A stretch of 11,548 nucleotides of DNA, from assembly GCA_023386515.1 (NCBI GenBank), contig JAEWJQ010000104.1, positions 1 to 11,548 of the forward strand. Reading direction: 5' to 3'. Under the pieces are notes generated by a model, which was given only the letters and a program-made list of their open reading frames with translations, did no database searches and was not told where the DNA came from. The stretch comes from Pseudomonadota bacterium (GTDB lineage Bacteria; Pseudomonadota; Alphaproteobacteria; Sphingomonadales; Sphingomonadaceae). Position 1 is the stretch's first letter, and the number at the start of each line of letters is the position of its first letter. Below, piece by piece: positions 1 to 8,700 of the stretch. Position numbers and translations under genes: made by a program.

Positions 1-869
1 CTGCCGTCCAGCACCGATCCGATCGCATAGCTGCCGCTGACGGTGCAGTCGCTGATCGTGACGTTCTCCGTCCAGCGCGGGTAGCCGAGTGCGAACGACG
101 ACTTGGGACAGATCGCATCGTCCCACGGCGAATTGATCGTACAGCGCGTGACATGGACGTTACGACAGCAATCGATATCCAGCCCGTCGCGGTTCGTGTC
201 GATCAGCAGATTGTCGATCGCCAGATTGTCGCACCCGGTGGCGAGCAGCGCGAACCAGCCGCCCTCCAGGATGCGGAAATCGCGCAAGGTGACGTTGCGG
301 CACAGCTTCAGCGCGATCGCCTTGTCGCCGACGCCAGGGCGGCCGGAGATCGGCCGGCCGGCGTCATAATCGTGCCCGCGGCCGAGGCCACGCCCCCAGA
401 TCAGGCCGGTGCCCTCGATCGTGATGTCCTCCAGCCCCTCGCCCCAGATCAGCGCGTTGCGCCAATGGCTGTGGCCATGGTCCTGGAACGCCGCATAGCT
501 GGCCGGCAGGTCGGGCGACTGGTCGTAACCGCCGCGCGCCATCCCCTCGATGGGCGTGTCCGCCGCGATCAGCCGCGCGCCGGCGTCGAGGTGCAGCGTG
601 ATGTGGCTCTTCAGCCGGATGCTGTACGACAGATAATGGCCGGCGGGCAGCCAGACGACTCCGCCGCCGCGTGCCGCGGCATGGTCGATCGCGCGGTTGA
701 TCGCCGGGCTGTCGATCGTCCGCCCGTCGCCGCGCGCGCCGAATGCCCGCACGTCGAGCACCGCCCTGCCTTGCGCCAGCGCTGCGGTCAGGGGCAGCGC
801 CAATCCTGCCCCCGTGATCGCGGCCGCGCCACCCAGCACGCCGCGCCGGTCGATCAGCCAACCCGTCAT
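1..869 (-). CDS. GH28 polygalacturonase-family protein with Tat-like signal, 3' end outside window
   Basis: Read on the minus strand from ATG at 869-867, the frame stays open for 289 codons to the window edge, so the C-terminus is missing. Residues 1-32 look like a twin-arginine export signal (RR at 8-9, then a hydrophobic stretch ending in ALAQ). Residues 38-105 have the pectate-lyase-3/GH28 N-terminal pattern (VLDVRAFGARGDG, then a GGGVVWLPAGHY strand and turn). Later residues form beta-helix-like repeats. The GH28 catalytic motifs seen are NRDGLDID (226-233) and DDAICPKS (250-257); the GHG and RIK motifs would lie beyond the edge. GH28 enzymes hydrolyse alpha-1,4 galacturonosyl or related pectin linkages, probably in the periplasm or outside the cell here. 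A GGAGG ribosome site sits about 5 bases before the start. It is probably co-transcribed with the receptor 73 bases upstream. Exact substrate (polygalacturonan, rhamnogalacturonan, xylogalacturonan) cannot be told. Confidence 0.88.
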   Translation of the reverse strand, partial: MTGWLIDRRGVLGGAAAITGAGLALPLTAALAQGRAVLDVRAFGARGDGRTIDSPAINRAIDHAAARGGGVVWLPAGHYLSYSIRLKSHITLHLDAGARLIAADTPIEGMARGGYDQSPDLPASYAAFQDHGHSHWRNALIWGEGLEDITIEGTGLIWGRGLGRGHDYDAGRPISGRPGVGDKAIALKLCRNVTLRDFRILEGGWFALLATGCDNLAIDNLLIDTNRDGLDIDCCRNVHVTRCTINSPWDDAICPKSSFALGYPRWTENVTISDCTVSGSYAIGSVLDG

Positions 870-891
870 ACACCCTCCGGCACCAAAGAAC

Positions 892-922
892 GGCGGCGTC
901 CCCGGATGATGGGAACGCCGCC
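892..922 (-). promoter_or_regulatory. Intercistronic hairpin between receptor and GH28 genes
   Basis: Arms 892-902 and 911-922 form an 11-bp GC-rich stem with one bulged A and an 8-base loop. On the minus strand it follows the receptor stop codon and is followed by a short T-rich stretch (GTTCTTT), then the ribosome site of the GH28 gene. The T-run is interrupted, so it could be a partial terminator or an mRNA-stabilising element that sets the receptor-to-hydrolase ratio. Which of these applies is inference. Confidence 0.5.
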
Positions 923-942
923 AGGGGAGGAACCCGTCGCTA

Positions 943-3900
943 TCAGAAGGTCGCGCGCGCCGTCACGGTGAAGGTCCGGCCGTCATAGTCGGCGCGGCGG
1001 ATCAGGCGCGGGTCGTTCTCATATTCGACCCGGATCGCGTTGGTCAGATTGTAGGCGTCGAACGACAGCGAGACCGTGTCGGTGACGTTGTACGAGGCCG
1101 ACATGTCGAGCTGGCCGCGTGCACGCACCTGCCGCGCTGCGCCGGTGAAAGTGCCGGCGGAGGCGAGATCGTACTTGCTGCGCACGTTGTAGACCAAACG
1201 GACGCCATAGTCGGTCGTCTCGTAATAGCCGATCACGTTGGCATTGTGCTTGGACACGCCGGGCAACGTCGCCGCCGCGCCGGTCGCGGTCGTGCCGCTG
1301 ATGTCGGTGTAGGCGTAGTTGAAGCCGCCGCCCAGGTGACGCAGCGCGCCGGGCAGGAAGTCGAGCGACTGCTGCAGATTGAATTCGAGGCCGCGCACCG
1401 TGATCGGGCTGTCCTGGTTCAGGAAGCCGCTGGCGGAAACCAGATACGGCGTCGGCACCGCGCCACCGGTGTAGATAAGGCTGCTTTCGCAGCGGTCGCC
1501 GTTGACCCGCAACGTGCCGAGGCCGAGCGCGCTGGCATCCGCCGGGCACAGCTTGGTCGGGTCGGTGACCTGGCCGATCAGTCCGGTGATCCGCTTCTGA
1601 AACGCGGCGAGCGAGATGATGCCGTTGGGACGGTTATACCATTCCACGGACACGTCGAACGACGTGGCATCATAGGGCTTGAGATCGGGATTGCCGAGCG
1701 TCACCGAATAGACGCCGTTGACCGGGTTGCCGACGATCGTCGCCGGGGTGAACTGGCGAGGCTGCGGCCGCACATAGGTGCGATTGGCCGCACCGCGCAG
1801 CACCAGCTTGTCGGTCAGGTCGGCGACGAGGATGAACGACGGCAGCAGCTTGCCGTATTTCTGGCGGTAGGTGTTGGTGCGGAAGTCGGCGGGCGATCCG
1901 ATCGTGCCGGTCAGCGAGATGCGGTCGAGCGCGTCGATCGCGTTGTTGGCATATTCGTAGCGCAGGCCGCCGTTGCCGCGTACGCGGACGCCGCCGACCT
2001 CGAACTCGTATTTGAGCTGCGCATAGCCCGACGCGACCTCGGTCTGATTGGTGAAGTTGTACAGCGCGTAATTGTTGTCGTTGTAGCGGATGTTGTAGCC
2101 CGAGGGGGACAGCGCGCCGCCCGGATAGACGGTGACCGGCGTCAGCTTGCCGATCGCATAATCGTACCGCGTCACCTGCCAGTTGGTCGTGTAGGTGCCG
2201 AGCTTGCCGCCGAAGAAATCATCCGCGGTCGGCGACGTCGTCAGGAAGGTGTTGTCGATGTTCTGCACCTGGAGCCCGTAGGCGGAGGTGCGATAGCCGC
2301 GCGACACGAAGCGGTTGTGCTCGAAGCGGAAGCCGGCCTGGATGCCGGTCAGGACGCCGCCGTGAAAGGTGCGCTCGGCATCCCATTGATAGGCGAGTAG
2401 TTCGTTGCCGCCATAGCTCTGTGTGCCGGTGAACTGCAGCCGGTTGGTCCGTCCGACCGAGGTTGGGGTGTTGTAGAATTGCGTCGGATCGGTGACGCCG
2501 CCCCAATACCAGGTCGGCACGTTGGTGTTGACCAGCGGCGTCGGTGCCAGCGCATAATAGAGATCGGCGACATTGCCGGCGCCGGTGCGGATCGTACCGG
2601 TCGCGCCGTTGCCGGTCGCGGTCTGGACCCGGTCGAAGTCGATCGAGGTCTCCTCCGAATTGTTGTCCGCCTTGGACGCCGTGAGCACCGTCGACAGGCG
2701 CCAGTCGTCGTCGCTCCAGTCGGCCTTGCCGTTGATGCCCCAGGCGCGCTGCTTGATGCCAAGCCGCCGCGTCGACATGCGCGAGTCCGGGTTGGCGAAG
2801 TCGAAGTCGGTGACGACGTAGCGCCCGTCGTCGAGCTGGATCGGCGACGAACGCGGCGTCAAAAAGCTGGCATCGTTGTTGCTGATGATCGACAGATATT
2901 GCATCGTCTTGGGCAGACGACGATCGGTGTAGAAGCCGGTCAGGCTGACCTTGGTATTGTCGTCCGGCTTCCATTCCGCGCCCGCCGCCCCCGTGTACAA
3001 ATCGCCGGGATTGATGCGCGAATATTGGCGCAGCTGGCTGTTGTAGAGCACGCCGTTGGTGGTAATACTGCCCGTGCACGACGGGCAGGCGGCGGACTTC
3101 GCATAATAGTTACCCAGTACCGATGCGTTGGACTGCGCCTGCGCCGCGGAGAAGCTGGAATAGCTGTTATATTGCAGCGTATCGCGGCGGAAATTCTCCT
3201 TCTTGTAGGTCAGCACGGCGAAGACACCGAAGCTGTCGGAGAAATGGTGGTTGTAGCCGACCGTCGCGGCGGGTGCGAAGCGCTTGCCGAGCTGGTTGTA
3301 TTCCAGTGCCGCCTTGACGAAGCCACCTTCCTTGCGGGCCAAAGCGGTGGCGATCTGCAGGTCGACGTTGCCCGACAGACCGCCGGACTGGGCATTGGCG
3401 AGCGGCGACTTGTCGATGACGATCGCGCTGAAGATGTCGGCATTGAACGCGCCGAGCGGCGTCGCTTCGGCCAGGATCGGCTCGGCGAAGGCGACGCCGT
3501 TCAGCGTCAGGCGCGCATATTCGCCGGGCAGGCCGCGCAGGTTGATCGTCGCGTTGCGTCCTTCCGCCTCACGGTTGATCTGCACGCCGGGGACGCGTTG
3601 CAGCGCTTCGCCGACGTTCAGGTCGGGGAAGCGGCCGAGACCATCGGACGAGATGCCGTCGGTGATCGCGATCTCGTTGCGCTTCGATCGGATCGCGTCC
3701 GAGTAGCTTTGCCGGAAACCGGTGACGACGATGTCGCTCTGCGGCTGCGGGATCGGATCGGGCTGCGAATTGGGATCGGCGGCGGTGCTCTGGTCGGGGT
3801 TCGCCGGGGTGGCGACGGTCGGCGTCGCGGGATTGTTGACTTCCGTCGCGGGCGGTGTCGCGCTTTGCTGGGCGAGGACCGGCGTCGCGGACAAGGCGCT

Positions 3901-3957
3901 CCCGGCCAGCAATAGGGCGGCGAGCGAGCGGCTTCCTGCGGTGACGGCGAATTTCAT
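943..3957 (-). CDS. TonB-dependent outer-membrane receptor (Xanthomonas/Caulobacter type)
   Basis: 1004-residue outer-membrane active transporter that would import an oligosaccharide using TonB/ExbBD energy. Residues 1-29 are a Sec signal peptide (cleavage after PVLA). Residues 31-74 are a Pro/Thr/Gln-rich linker. The TonB box region is DIVVTG at 75-80. The plug domain follows (GRFPDLNVGEALQRVPGV, then RGLPGEYARLTLNGV). The rest is a long beta-barrel ending in the terminal Phe (TVTARATF) typical of outer-membrane proteins. Length and plug sequence fit the large TIGR01782-like receptors of sphingomonads and Caulobacter. The ATG has a strong GAGGGGG ribosome site. Its neighbours, a GH28 enzyme downstream and a divergent FadR-type regulator, suggest pectin-derived oligogalacturonides as the cargo. 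That substrate is inferred from context only. Confidence 0.95.
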   Translation of the reverse strand: MKFAVTAGSRSLAALLLAGSALSATPVLAQQSATPPATEVNNPATPTVATPANPDQSTAADPNSQPDPIPQPQSDIVVTGFRQSYSDAIRSKRNEIAITDGISSDGLGRFPDLNVGEALQRVPGVQINREAEGRNATINLRGLPGEYARLTLNGVAFAEPILAEATPLGAFNADIFSAIVIDKSPLANAQSGGLSGNVDLQIATALARKEGGFVKAALEYNQLGKRFAPAATVGYNHHFSDSFGVFAVLTYKKENFRRDTLQYNSYSSFSAAQAQSNASVLGNYYAKSAACPSCTGSITTNGVLYNSQLRQYSRINPGDLYTGAAGAEWKPDDNTKVSLTGFYTDRRLPKTMQYLSIISNNDASFLTPRSSPIQLDDGRYVVTDFDFANPDSRMSTRRLGIKQRAWGINGKADWSDDDWRLSTVLTASKADNNSEETSIDFDRVQTATGNGATGTIRTGAGNVADLYYALAPTPLVNTNVPTWYWGGVTDPTQFYNTPTSVGRTNRLQFTGTQSYGGNELLAYQWDAERTFHGGVLTGIQAGFRFEHNRFVSRGYRTSAYGLQVQNIDNTFLTTSPTADDFFGGKLGTYTTNWQVTRYDYAIGKLTPVTVYPGGALSPSGYNIRYNDNNYALYNFTNQTEVASGYAQLKYEFEVGGVRVRGNGGLRYEYANNAIDALDRISLTGTIGSPADFRTNTYRQKYGKLLPSFILVADLTDKLVLRGAANRTYVRPQPRQFTPATIVGNPVNGVYSVTLGNPDLKPYDATSFDVSVEWYNRPNGIISLAAFQKRITGLIGQVTDPTKLCPADASALGLGTLRVNGDRCESSLIYTGGAVPTPYLVSASGFLNQDSPITVRGLEFNLQQSLDFLPGALRHLGGGFNYAYTDISGTTATGAAATLPGVSKHNANVIGYYETTDYGVRLVYNVRSKYDLASAGTFTGAARQVRARGQLDMSASYNVTDTVSLSFDAYNLTNAIRVEYENDPRLIRRADYDGRTFTVTARATF

Positions 3958-3975
3958 ACAACCCCCTCTCGTGTT

Positions 3976-4006
3976 CGGGCGGCCGCCCGCCGCGCCGATC
4001 GGCGCG
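3976..4006. repeat. Two adjacent perfect palindromes in the receptor leader
   Basis: CGGGCGGCCGCCCG (3976-3989) and CGCGCCGATCGGCGCG (3991-4006) are each perfect palindromes, one base apart. They lie in the presumed 5' leader of the receptor mRNA, just upstream of its ribosome site (about 3961-3967). In RNA they could fold as 5-6 bp hairpins with 4-base loops. They could influence translation or mRNA stability, or be protein-binding sites. Short GC-rich palindromes are common in high-GC genomes, so function is unproven. Confidence 0.5.
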
Positions 4007-4047
4007 CATTCTTGACCCCAGGCCGGCTTCTAAAAATTGGCCGATCC

Positions 4048-4064
4048 TTTTGGTTAGGCCAATT
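4048..4064. promoter_or_regulatory. Candidate GntR/FadR-type operator
   Basis: The 17-base site TTTTGGTTAGGCCAATT fits the spaced palindrome AATTGGTnnnACCAATT known for PdhR/UxuR/ExuR-type regulators, with three arm mismatches. It is also embedded in a wider exact inverted repeat, AATTGGCC (4035-4042) and GGCCAATT (4057-4064), separated by 14 bases. It lies between the divergent receptor and GntR regulator genes, which is the expected place for an autoregulating local repressor. A partial second half-site, AACTGGTC, lies at 4071-4078. Binding by the adjacent regulator is inference. Confidence 0.55.
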
Positions 4065-4089
4065 AGGCTCAACTGGTCTGTTGTGTCAA
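4061..4089 (-). promoter_or_regulatory. Candidate promoter of the receptor/GH28 operon
   Basis: On the minus strand a perfect TTGACA (4089-4084) is followed, after 17 bases, by CTAATT (4066-4061), a poor -10. Transcription would start near 4054, giving a leader of about 97 bases that contains the two palindromes. The proposed operator overlaps the -10 and start site, consistent with repression. The weak -10 keeps confidence low. Confidence 0.35.
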
Positions 4090-4116
4090 TCGACGTTCTG
4101 TGAGAGTCATTGGTGC

Positions 4117-4869
4117 ATGAAGCCGCGCACCGAAAAGCTGTACCAGCGTGTCGTCAACGCCATCGCCGACTCGATCGCCGACGGTCGCTACACGATCGGC
4201 ACGCGGCTACCGGGCGAGCGGGAGCTGGCGGAGGAATTTGGCGTCAGCCGGCCGACGATCCGCGAAGCGATGATCGCGCTGGAGATCCGCGGCCTGGTCG
4301 AGGCGCGGCATGGCTCCGGCCTTTACGTCACCTCGACCCCGGCGAGTTCCACGGCGCCTACCGAGCTCGACATCGGCGCCTTCGAACTGATCGAGGCACG
4401 CATCCTGTTCGAGGGTGAGGCCTGCGCCGTCGCCGCGACGGTGATCGACGACGAGGCGCTGACCGATCTCGACCGGCTGCTCGCCGAAATGGCCGCCAAT
4501 CCCGAAGCCAGCCCCGAAGCGCTCGACGCCGATCGACGCTTCCACCTGCGCATCGCCGAAGCGACCGGCAATACGGTGATCTCCACGGTGGTCGAGATGC
4601 TGTGGAACCTGCGCGAACGCGCGCCGCTCAGCGCGCATATGTTCGCCGAGGCGCGGCGCGAGGGCGTCCACCCCCGGGTCGACGAGCACCGGCTGATCGT
4701 CGACGCCTTGCGCGCCCGAGACTCCGCCGCGGCACGCCGTGCCATGCGCGACCATCTGCGCCGCGTCGTCCAGGACCTGCTGTCCGCCACCGAGGTGGAG
4801 GCGCTACGCCGCACGCAGTCCGAGATCGCCGAGCAGCGCGGCACGCTGGAACGCCGCCTCCACGCCTGA
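4117..4869 (+). CDS. GntR-family transcriptional regulator, FadR subfamily (FCD domain)
   Basis: 250-residue cytoplasmic DNA-binding regulator. Residues about 5-72 form the winged helix-turn-helix (LPGERELAEEFGVSRPTIRE at 31-50, then a wing around RHGSGLYV). Residues about 90-228 are the all-helical FCD ligand-binding domain. Its metal-site residues appear intact: D139 and H143 (DADRRFH), H191 (DEHRLIVDAL) and H213 (MRDHL). The frame is open upstream to 4012, but ATG 4117 is chosen because homology begins at once with KPRTEKLYQRVV; only a weak GAGAG precedes it. Family members (UxuR, ExuR, PdhR, FadR) are released from DNA by small carboxylic acids. Given the GH28 and receptor genes opposite, a uronate-type effector is the best guess. 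It probably represses the divergent operon and itself. Confidence 0.92.
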   Translation: MKPRTEKLYQRVVNAIADSIADGRYTIGTRLPGERELAEEFGVSRPTIREAMIALEIRGLVEARHGSGLYVTSTPASSTAPTELDIGAFELIEARILFEGEACAVAATVIDDEALTDLDRLLAEMAANPEASPEALDADRRFHLRIAEATGNTVISTVVEMLWNLRERAPLSAHMFAEARREGVHPRVDEHRLIVDALRARDSAAARRAMRDHLRRVVQDLLSATEVEALRRTQSEIAEQRGTLERRLHA

Positions 4870-4913
4870 TCTCCCGGTCCGGTCACCCTGGGCGCAGCGG
4901 TTTCCGCTCGATG

Positions 4914-5095
4914 CAGGTCAGACGTGATGGAGCGTGGCGCAGCTCGGAAAGACCCGCCGCTCCGTCAGCGTGGCGGAGCGTCGTTTGCCGTAGGCTGGCG
5001 ATCGATGTCGGGAAGCGCGGCGCATCGAGCGTTGGGACGCGGCATCGAGGCCCCTGCCCGGCCCCGCCCTTCAGCCGATGCATCTGGTTCGAGTG
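4914..5095 (-). mobile_element. IS6-family remnant B, internally deleted
   Basis: On the minus strand, about 4964-5010 reads (after one frameshift) IDRQPT then GKRRSATLTERR. This matches the C-terminus of IS6-family transposases and the copy at 9222-9744 (FIDRRTGRKRRPATLAEW). Upstream, 5041-5067 resembles 9685-9712 (about 22 of 28 bases alike), which precedes the transposase start in that copy. The two parts meet near the RFF codons, so most of the transposase is deleted. GTCAGAC at 4917-4923 resembles the inverted-repeat core of the other copy. The outer limits are approximate. The element is dead. Confidence 0.5.
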
Positions 5096-5155
5096 CCATC
5101 CCTGCGGTGCCGATCACCGTCACCCGCGCGTTAAAGCCCGAACCAGGAGCGATGA

Positions 5156-5396
5156 CACTTGGGCATCGTCGGTAAACCGCCGGCATATTGAGGATGCCGC
5201 CGGTGCGCACGATCGTATTGGCGCGGCCGTCCGCCGGCACGCAGATCGCGAGCAGCCGCTCGGCGACCTTCTCGGCATATTTGCTCGCGCCTTCATAATG
5301 ATCCTGCAACAGCTCGTGCATCGGGCAGAACAGCGTGCAGGACACGTTCCGATGGGCCTGCCTCGTCTACAACTGCAGCTGCTGAAGCTCGGTCAG
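5156..5396 (-). pseudogene. dps-like ferritin-family gene fragment
   Basis: Minus-strand translation gives LTELQQLQL, an in-frame TAG (5369-5367), TRQAHRNVSCTLF, PMHELLQDHYEGASKYAEKV, AERLLAI and VPADGRANTIVRTGGI. A frameshift then leads into FTDDAQV (5176-5156). This order matches Dps/bacterioferritin-like proteins (usual motifs LQxQxAHWNV, LHELLQxHYE, AERLLAxG). Dps proteins bind DNA and oxidise and store iron under starvation or peroxide stress. The intact gene would be about 150-180 codons. Here only about 80 codons of the N-terminal half remain, with a stop, a frameshift and no recognisable start. It lies between two IS6-family remnants of the same orientation. It is non-functional. Confidence 0.72.
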
Positions 5397-5513
5397 CGAT
5401 CCGGTCCGCCGGCACGTCGGGCGGGCGCGCGACATTGCCGTCGATCAGCTGCCCGCGGCAGCGGGCGCTCCGGGATCACCGTGGCCGGGTGTCGGCCATT
5501 CGAAATTGACGGA

Positions 5514-5620
5514 TAGTGCCTTTCTCATGAAGGCCAGAGCCGCCTTGTCACAGCTACGGCGGACCAGTCTTATCCTCTGCCTTCCCTACTTACCACTCGG
5601 TACATTGGTTTGACGCACCC
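5514..5620 (-). mobile_element. IS6-family remnant A, end plus core fragment
   Basis: Positions 5584-5620 align with 9707-9744, the outer end of the better preserved copy, at about 29 of 38 columns, including GGTTTGACGCACCC against GGTCTGACGGACCC. Directly inside, the minus strand reads VRRSCDKAALAFMRKAL (about 5562-5514). This resembles the middle of IS6-family transposases (VTKTRDKAAALAFMKKAL). The sequence between the end and this core segment is deleted, as is the C-terminus. The element is a dead fragment oriented like the other copies. Confidence 0.55.
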
Positions 5621-5663
5621 GCTAAAACGGCTCCGAACCTCTTCCTCCAAGCTGATTGGTAGC

Positions 5664-5695
5664 AAAAGGCCGGCCATTCCGAGAAATGGCCGGCC
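5664..5695 (-). terminator. Intrinsic terminator of the second receptor gene
   Basis: A perfect 11-bp stem (5668-5678 with 5685-5695) and 6-base loop is followed on the minus strand by TTTT. It lies about 50 bases beyond the receptor stop codon, which is classic rho-independent termination. It separates the receptor transcript from the downstream IS/dps debris. Confidence 0.85.
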
Positions 5696-5745
5696 AGGAA
5701 TTGCGCGAGGGAAAACAGGCGCAAGCTTGTCAAAGTAAGATGGCG

Positions 5746-8700
5746 TCAGAAGGCCCAGTCGAACCCGAATCGGAAGTACCGCGGAACCTGATAGGCGTTC
5801 GGCGTGCGATACGCCGGGTTGGGCGTGAAATACGTGCTGCCATCGCTGTCGTTTTCATGTTCCGGGTTGCGATTGGTCACCGCCTGGGAATCAAAGACGT
5901 TGAACACGTCCGCCCGCAGCGTCAGCCCCTTACCCAAGCCAAGCGATTGCGGCAGCGTATAGCGGACCGACAGGTCGACCTGCGCGAGCCAGTCCGTCTT
6001 CCAGCCTGTACCGCGTGGCGACGGAGCAGACGTGGTGTAGTTGCCATCGGCGTTCAACGGACCGGTGCCACAATAGAAGGACAACGAACCGTAGCCGGTC
6101 GCATACGGATCGGACGGATTGTAGCCTTCGCACGAGCCGTGCATGGGCGATTGGACAAGGAGGTTCGTGCCGACCAGGAAGTTGTTGGTGACATGATAGC
6201 CACCGAACAGTTTCGCCACGACCGCGCGATCATTGGGAAGCAGGCCATAGGTATATTGCGCCAAGCCCGGATAATCGTACGCAATGCCCGATCCGGCATC
6301 AGCCTGCACCCCTTTGCCGACGTCCGATGCCACCGTGCCTTCGTAATTGCCCTTTGACCGCGAGATGGTCACCGAACCCGCGAGATTCCAGACGCCATCG
6401 TCGGCCCGGCTGAAGTCGAAGACGACCGCTTCATAGGTACGCTTCGGCTTCGGGAACGTCAGGCCAGTGAGGGTCACGCGCTTCGTGGGATCGGTCCAGT
6501 CCACCAGCGTGATCGACGACGAACCGGGATTCCAGATGTAATAGGTGTTGCCGAGCAAATAGCGGTTGCACTGGGTGGCCGTGCCGGTCTGCGCCGCGGT
6601 GCCGCAGCCAAGCGCTGCGCTGATCTGCGGACCGAAGTCGGTGTCCTCCGAGACGCGCGCCAGCGCGCGGTAAGTTCCGGTCAGGCCGAACGACAGCAGA
6701 TGGCTCGCCCGGAAACGCACGCCGAGGACGGCTTCATCCTCGTAGGTGGCTTTCGCATTCGGGGCGATCTTCGCATAAGCGGGATCCTGCAGACCCGACC
6801 CATAGACGGCGCACGTGTTGGTGCCATTGACGGGGCTGCCGGGAGCGGCGGAAATGTCCGTCGGACAGGCCGTGCCGAAGCCGCTGACATCGGTGCGTGC
6901 ACCGCCCAGGTTAATCAACGGCAGACCCGTCTTCGGATCGGTCGGGAAGGTCGCCGCCGTGATGCCGGTCGGGTAGTTGAAATATTCCTGGAAGTACAGA
7001 TCACGGCCACGGAAGCCCAAGTTCATCGCCGGCGGGATGAAATACCGCCCGTAACTGCCCTTGAAGCTGAAGTTGCTGTCGCCGTTCGGAACATAACTGA
7101 AGCCGGCACGAGCTGCTATGTTGCCCTTGAAGTCGAGATACTTCTGACCGGACAGATTGACCTGATTGAACTCGTCGTCGCGCACGCCGAGATTGATCGT
7201 CAGGCCGGTCGCAGCATCCCAGCTGTCCTGCAGGTAGAAGGCGCGATCGCGCGCCGACACCTGACCGCCGAGCCGTTCGTAGGTCACGACCACACCGCGG
7301 TCGCGATAGCTGTAGGACAGGGGCACGGTACCGTTGATCTTGTCGATCTTGGTCATGCTCAGATCTTCATTGTCCATGCCGAAGCGGACATGGTGCCGCC
7401 CGATCAGGGAGAAACGAAGATCGCCGTCGATACGGTAGAACTTGCGCTGGGTATCGTCGATCGCGCTGGTCTGGAACTTCTGGCTGGAGATGACGGAGCT
7501 GACGCCATTAACGGTCGCGGTGCGACGATCCTCGACATAGTAGGACGTCGCATCCGCGGGTCCAGAGTCGTTCGAGTCCTTGTTGATGCCGTACGCGCCC
7601 GAGATGGTGAAGAAGTCGGTGATGTTGCCGGTGTAGCGCCCGACCCAGTTGAAGCCACCGGTCCGCTGGATCGACGTTCCCGACAACGCACCGATCGTTC
7701 CGCCGGTGAAATTTGTATTCGACGTGAACGCGTAGCGCGAGATCGACGTGTTGTTCGTCGTATCGAAGAAGGTGAATTCAAGATGCTGCGTCGGCGTGAT
7801 GAACGCGTCGGCCTTGCCGCCGTAGAAGGGCGTGGTGCTCTTGTCGCGTTCATAATAGCCGGCAGTATTATACGCGCGCTCCGTGATCTGCGAGCGCGGC
7901 TGGACCAAGCCATAAAAGAACACGTGATCCTTGATCAGCGCGCCGCCGGCTTCGATGGTCAGCGAATCGTCATAGTCCTTGCCGAAGCGACCGACGTTGT
8001 CCGGCTTCGAGGGAAGGCCGGTGTTGCTGTAGGGCGACTGGATCGCCGGCTGGAAATTGCCGTGGATCGCCATGAACGGCGTGTTGCTGCCCGACTTCGT
8101 CGTCGCGTTGATCACGCCGCCGGTGGCGCGACCGAATTCCGCGGGATAGCCGCCGGTCTGCACGTCGATCGTGTTGTAGAAGTCGAACGGCACGCGGGTC
8201 GATCCGACGTAGGTGTCGGGGTTCGTGATGTTCAGACCGTTGATGTAATACGCGTTCTCCGCAACGGACGAGCCGCCCAGCGAAGGCACATTGCCGAAGC
8301 CCGAGGCGCCGAGCACGGCACCGGGGGCGAGAAGCGCGACGGCAGTCACGGAACGACCGATCGGCGTCCGGGCGAGCAGGTCCGGCACGTTGACGTTGAG
8401 GCCGGTCGTCGTCTTGGTGAAGTCCTGCCGGACGCGCTGGCCCGTGACGACGATGTCGCTGGATGCGGACGTGCTGACCACGGTGAAGGTCAGGCGGCTT
8501 TCCTGCGCGGCGGCAATCGTGATCGTTCCGGTCGTATCGCGATAGCCGTCCGCCTTGACGATCACATCATACTGGCCCGGCGGCAAGCCGACGGCGCTGA
8601 AGCTGCCATTGCTGCCGGAGGTGAGGGTGCGCGTCTGGTTCTGCGCCGTCGAGCGCAGCGTCACGACGGCGCCGGCGACCGGCTTGTTGTCGCTGTTTAC

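Noticed and set aside
153..971. A 272-codon plus-strand frame at the left edge.
   Set aside because: It runs antisense through the GH28 gene and across the receptor stop codon, and its translation is compositionally biased without recognisable motifs.
2479..3915. A 478-codon plus-strand frame (and another at 1246-2400) opposite the first receptor.
   Set aside because: Same reasons: shadow frames of a real, well-recognised gene.
4012..4116. Upstream extension of the GntR regulator to an ATG at 4012.
   Set aside because: The 35 extra residues cross the operator and promoter region, have no ribosome site, and precede the point where family similarity starts.
4894..4906. Small hairpin (AGCGG, loop TTT, CCGCT) after the regulator gene as a terminator.
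   Set aside because: The 5-bp stem is short and no T-run follows, so it is not convincing.
4602..5516. A 304-codon plus-strand frame overlapping the regulator and running into the IS/dps debris.
   Set aside because: It mixes out-of-frame regulator sequence with antisense of the remnants, with no coherent domain.
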